Shown: piece by piece, positions 4,964 through 6,900 of the stretch
How the letters are laid out: the number at the start of each line of letters is the position of its first letter
Position numbering within the stretch: the first letter of the stretch is position 1
Origin: JAJTFW01 sp046160245
GTDB taxonomy: Bacteria > Bacteroidota > Bacteroidia > AKYH767-A > OLB10
DNA: 6,900 bases
Assembly (NCBI GenBank): GCA_046160245.1
Contig: JBJXGU010000280.1
Coordinates: forward strand, 1 to 6,900
Direction: 5' to 3'
The notes under the pieces: model-generated
Database searches by the model: none
What the model was told of the DNA's origin: nothing
Seen by the model: only the letters and a program-made list of their open reading frames with translations
Translations under genes and position numbers: made by a program

Positions 4964-6079
4964 ATGAAAATCCTCAATTCCCATTTTCGACTTTATCTCT
5001 ATTGTTTAATCTTCTTGGGTTTAAACCAAGCGGCTTATTCACAAACAGATACCGTATTATCTCCGGGCAAATGGTCGGTGGGAGTGAATTTTCATAAGGG
5101 CTTTATCATTGCCCATCGCTCTGCCATGATTCATTTGCAAAGGAATTATTCAACTGCGATAGAATTGAGTTTCTTGAAAACTGTAAATGGCTCAAAAGCG
5201 TGGCATGCCGATTACAATTTTCCACAATACGGAATTGGGTATAAATTTTTCGACTTCGGCAATAGAGAAGAACTAGGACAAGGACATTCTTTATTTGGTC
5301 AAGTCATCTATCCCATGATTCGTAGCAATCGTTTACGCATGGGAATTAAAGTAGGTGTTGGAGTTGGCTATGTAGAAAAACCATTCAACATTAATGACAA
5401 TTATAAAAATTTAGCCATTGGAACACACATCAACGGATTTGTAAATACAGGAGTTCGGTTCCAATTTTTCACTAAGAAAAAATTTCAGTTAAATGGAGGA
5501 ATTGACTTTGCTCACTTTTCCAATGGATCCTTTCGAAAGCCCAACTTAGGAATTAATCTTCCATCTCTAAATTTTGGTGGTGTTTACTTTCTGGGGGAGC
5601 CTAACAAAAAGCAAAATCAAACCGATTCTACTTCGAAAAGAAAGCATGAATTTACCGCTACATTGGCTATTGCAGTAAAAGAAGTTTATCCTCCTAATGG
5701 AGATCGCTATTCTGTAAATATTCTTCATATACAATATCACCATCCCTTGCATAGAAAAGGATTTATTGGTGTCGGAATTGAAGGAACAATCGATCGATCA
5801 CTCCCCTTCCAACTTGAAGAAAAAGCGCAGGGACATTCCTATTTTTCAAACACGATTCGATCTGGGGTGTTTGGATCGGCGGGTATTAGAATGGGAAATT
5901 GGGACGGTTATTTCCAAATGGGAATGTACACTTACAATCGTTACAAAGAAGATGGAAATATCTACAACCGATTATTGTTACGCTATGCATTCACGAAAAA
6001 GGCATTTGCCAGTTTCGGACTCAAATCACATTTTGGTAAGGCAGATTACTTCGAATGGGGACTTGGAATAAAATTTTAA
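4964..6079 (+). CDS. PagL-like acyloxyacyl hydrolase (lipid A 3-O-deacylase family)
   Basis: A 371-residue exported protein with a signal peptide (about 1-26, ending AAYSQ) and alternating beta strands typical of an outer-membrane barrel, ending in ...WGLGIKF with a C-terminal Phe. The PagL family removes the 3-O acyl chain of lipid A in the outer membrane. The hallmark is IDFAHFSNGSFRKPNLGIN (180-198), with His184 and Ser186 at the places of the PagL catalytic His and Ser. By recalled alignment to Pseudomonas PagL (HYSNAG...PNDGIE), Asn198 occupies the position of the catalytic Glu. It is far longer than classical PagL (about 150-170 residues): after the motif there is a polar linker (about 211-228) and a second strand-rich half, so it may be a barrel with more strands or two barrels. 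The ATG at 4964 is chosen over a TTG at 4952, which lies in the promoter box. It is first in an operon with a 1-nt gap to the GIN gene. Confidence 0.8.
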   Translation: MKILNSHFRLYLYCLIFLGLNQAAYSQTDTVLSPGKWSVGVNFHKGFIIAHRSAMIHLQRNYSTAIELSFLKTVNGSKAWHADYNFPQYGIGYKFFDFGNREELGQGHSLFGQVIYPMIRSNRLRMGIKVGVGVGYVEKPFNINDNYKNLAIGTHINGFVNTGVRFQFFTKKKFQLNGGIDFAHFSNGSFRKPNLGINLPSLNFGGVYFLGEPNKKQNQTDSTSKRKHEFTATLAIAVKEVYPPNGDRYSVNILHIQYHHPLHRKGFIGVGIEGTIDRSLPFQLEEKAQGHSYFSNTIRSGVFGSAGIRMGNWDGYFQMGMYTYNRYKEDGNIYNRLLLRYAFTKKAFASFGLKSHFGKADYFEWGLGIKF

Positions 6080-6080
6080 C

Positions 6081-6815
6081 ATGAAAAAATTAAAGATACT
6101 CTTCGCACTCATTATTGCACTGCAACTAAGCAGTTGTTCTGACCTTTGCGATTGCTTTCATGGAACTGGGGATGTGATTACAGAAGAACGTGCGCTCGGA
6201 ACTATTTCAGGCATTCATTTGTCAAACGATGTTGATGTGATTTTATATGAAAGTGCCTTTTCAAAAATTCGTGTAACCGCGGGCGACAAACTAATCAAAG
6301 ATGTAAAAACCAGTGTGAGAGGAGGACTTTTGTATATTCAAAATGACAACAAGTGCAACTGGGTAAGAAAATTCAATCCTACGCTCACGGTAGAAGTTTG
6401 GACAAACAATGTACGCTCCATCTATGCCGATAATTCCAGCGGTGATATCACCTGTATGGATACTCTTCATGTACCGGATTTCAGGATCGATGCTTTCAAT
6501 AGCCTAGGCATATTTCGACTTAAATTAAATACGGGTACAGCTACATTAGCCATCAACAATGGACCTTGTGATATGTATGTGGAGGGATTTGCAGGCACCC
6601 AATATAATTTCAACGCAGGATTTGGTGTGTTAAATTGCGAGAATTTATTAGGTGAAAATAATTACGTTCACAACAAAGGCACCAATCAAATTTATGTGAA
6701 TTCAAATTCGATTTTGGAAGTCACCATCGGCTATATTGGAAATGTTTATTACAAAGGGAATCCAGGATCAATCAAAAAAATAATTACAGGAAGCGGTAAG
6801 CTTATTAAAATATAA
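6081..6815 (+). CDS. head-GIN domain (DUF2807) lipoprotein
   Basis: A 244-residue probable lipoprotein. Residues 1-18 form a signal peptide with lipobox LSSC, and Cys19 would be lipidated; two more cysteines follow closely (23 and 25). The mature protein starts with GTGDVITEER (28-37) and ISGIHLSNDVDVILYES (42-58), the signature opening of the head-GIN domain. The rest is a repetitive beta-strand pattern consistent with the right-handed beta-helix-like fold of DUF2807, including DNSSGDITC (117-125) and a C-terminal YKGNPGSIKKIITGSGKLIKI (from 224). GIN proteins are common in Bacteroidota and are thought to be cell-envelope or adhesin-like; no enzyme activity is known to me. The ATG lies 1 nt after the PagL-like stop, so translation is probably coupled. 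The sequence is intact. Confidence 0.88.
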   Translation: MKKLKILFALIIALQLSSCSDLCDCFHGTGDVITEERALGTISGIHLSNDVDVILYESAFSKIRVTAGDKLIKDVKTSVRGGLLYIQNDNKCNWVRKFNPTLTVEVWTNNVRSIYADNSSGDITCMDTLHVPDFRIDAFNSLGIFRLKLNTGTATLAINNGPCDMYVEGFAGTQYNFNAGFGVLNCENLLGENNYVHNKGTNQIYVNSNSILEVTIGYIGNVYYKGNPGSIKKIITGSGKLIKI

Positions 6816-6818
6816 AAC

Positions 6819-6900
6819 GTGTTCGTACTACAACAGATTACATTAGAGTTTGGCTCCAGAGTATTGTTTGGAGATTTAAGTTGGCATATTAAACCCAATG
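6819..6900 (+). CDS. ABC-F type ATP-binding protein, N-terminal fragment (runs off the window)
   Basis: Only the first 27 codons are inside the window: from a GTG start, the product reads (M)FVLQQITLEFGSRVLF and then GDLSWHIKPN. The pattern of a short strand, ITLEFGSRVLF, then a second strand and xxIKPN before an expected G-E/D-K-x-x-L-V-G-x-N-G Walker A is the standard opening of ABC-F ATPases (ribosome-associated, no membrane domain), which normally have two nucleotide-binding domains. Walker A itself lies beyond the window edge, so the family call rests on this short match. GTG at 6819 is the only possible upstream start: the GIN gene stop is 4-6 nt before it in the same frame. The 3-nt gap implies the same operon as the two preceding envelope genes. 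Confidence 0.7.
   Translation, partial: MFVLQQITLEFGSRVLFGDLSWHIKPN

Overview
The window looks like chromosomal DNA from a member of the Bacteroidota. Three things point there: a secreted protein with a type IX secretion (T9SS) C-terminal sorting domain; several upstream regions carrying the Bacteroidota-type -7 promoter element TAnnTTTG; and the set of families present (DUF1361 membrane protein, head-GIN lipoprotein, PagL-like outer-membrane protein with the HFSNG...PNLGIN motif, two-domain MazG). Intergenic DNA is A+T-rich by eye. I cannot name a genus.

Layout, left to right. A DUF1361 integral membrane protein lies on the + strand (123-773). A short G+C-rich repeat-like island (823-898) follows. 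A tRNA-Leu(GAG) is on the - strand (960-1041). Then come, all on the - strand, a T9SS-sorted secreted protein (1135-2223), a BCP/AhpC-type peroxiredoxin (2300-2779), a 470-nt non-coding stretch (2780-3249), and a two-gene unit encoding MazG followed by a secreted or membrane PAP2-family phosphatase (4835 down to 3250). On the + strand, starting from a divergent promoter region near 4845-4963, is a compact operon: a PagL-like acyloxyacyl hydrolase (4964-6079), a head-GIN domain lipoprotein (6081-6815) and the first 27 codons of an ABC-F type ATPase that runs off the window (6819 onward).

The coding content is mostly housekeeping: nucleotide-pool sanitation (MazG), peroxide defence (peroxiredoxin) and envelope biology (PAP2 phosphatase, PagL-like protein, GIN lipoprotein, DUF1361). 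The PAP2 phosphatase and the PagL-like protein are each of a kind that can act on lipid A or other envelope lipids and they lie in divergent units, but a joint function is only an inference.

The most unusual part is 2780-3249. It holds 3.3 near-identical tandem copies of a 103-104 nt unit. Each copy opens with an 18-nt palindrome (GGCGCATTGCAATGCGCC in the perfect copy), and the array is followed by a 20-bp inverted repeat next to the PAP2 stop codon. In copies 1 and 3 the palindrome overlaps the -33 part of a good + strand promoter match (TTG-N20-TACCTTTG), while copies 2 and 4 have lost it. No protein-coding novelty stands out; I see no CRISPR array, transposase, phage gene or toxin-antitoxin pair.
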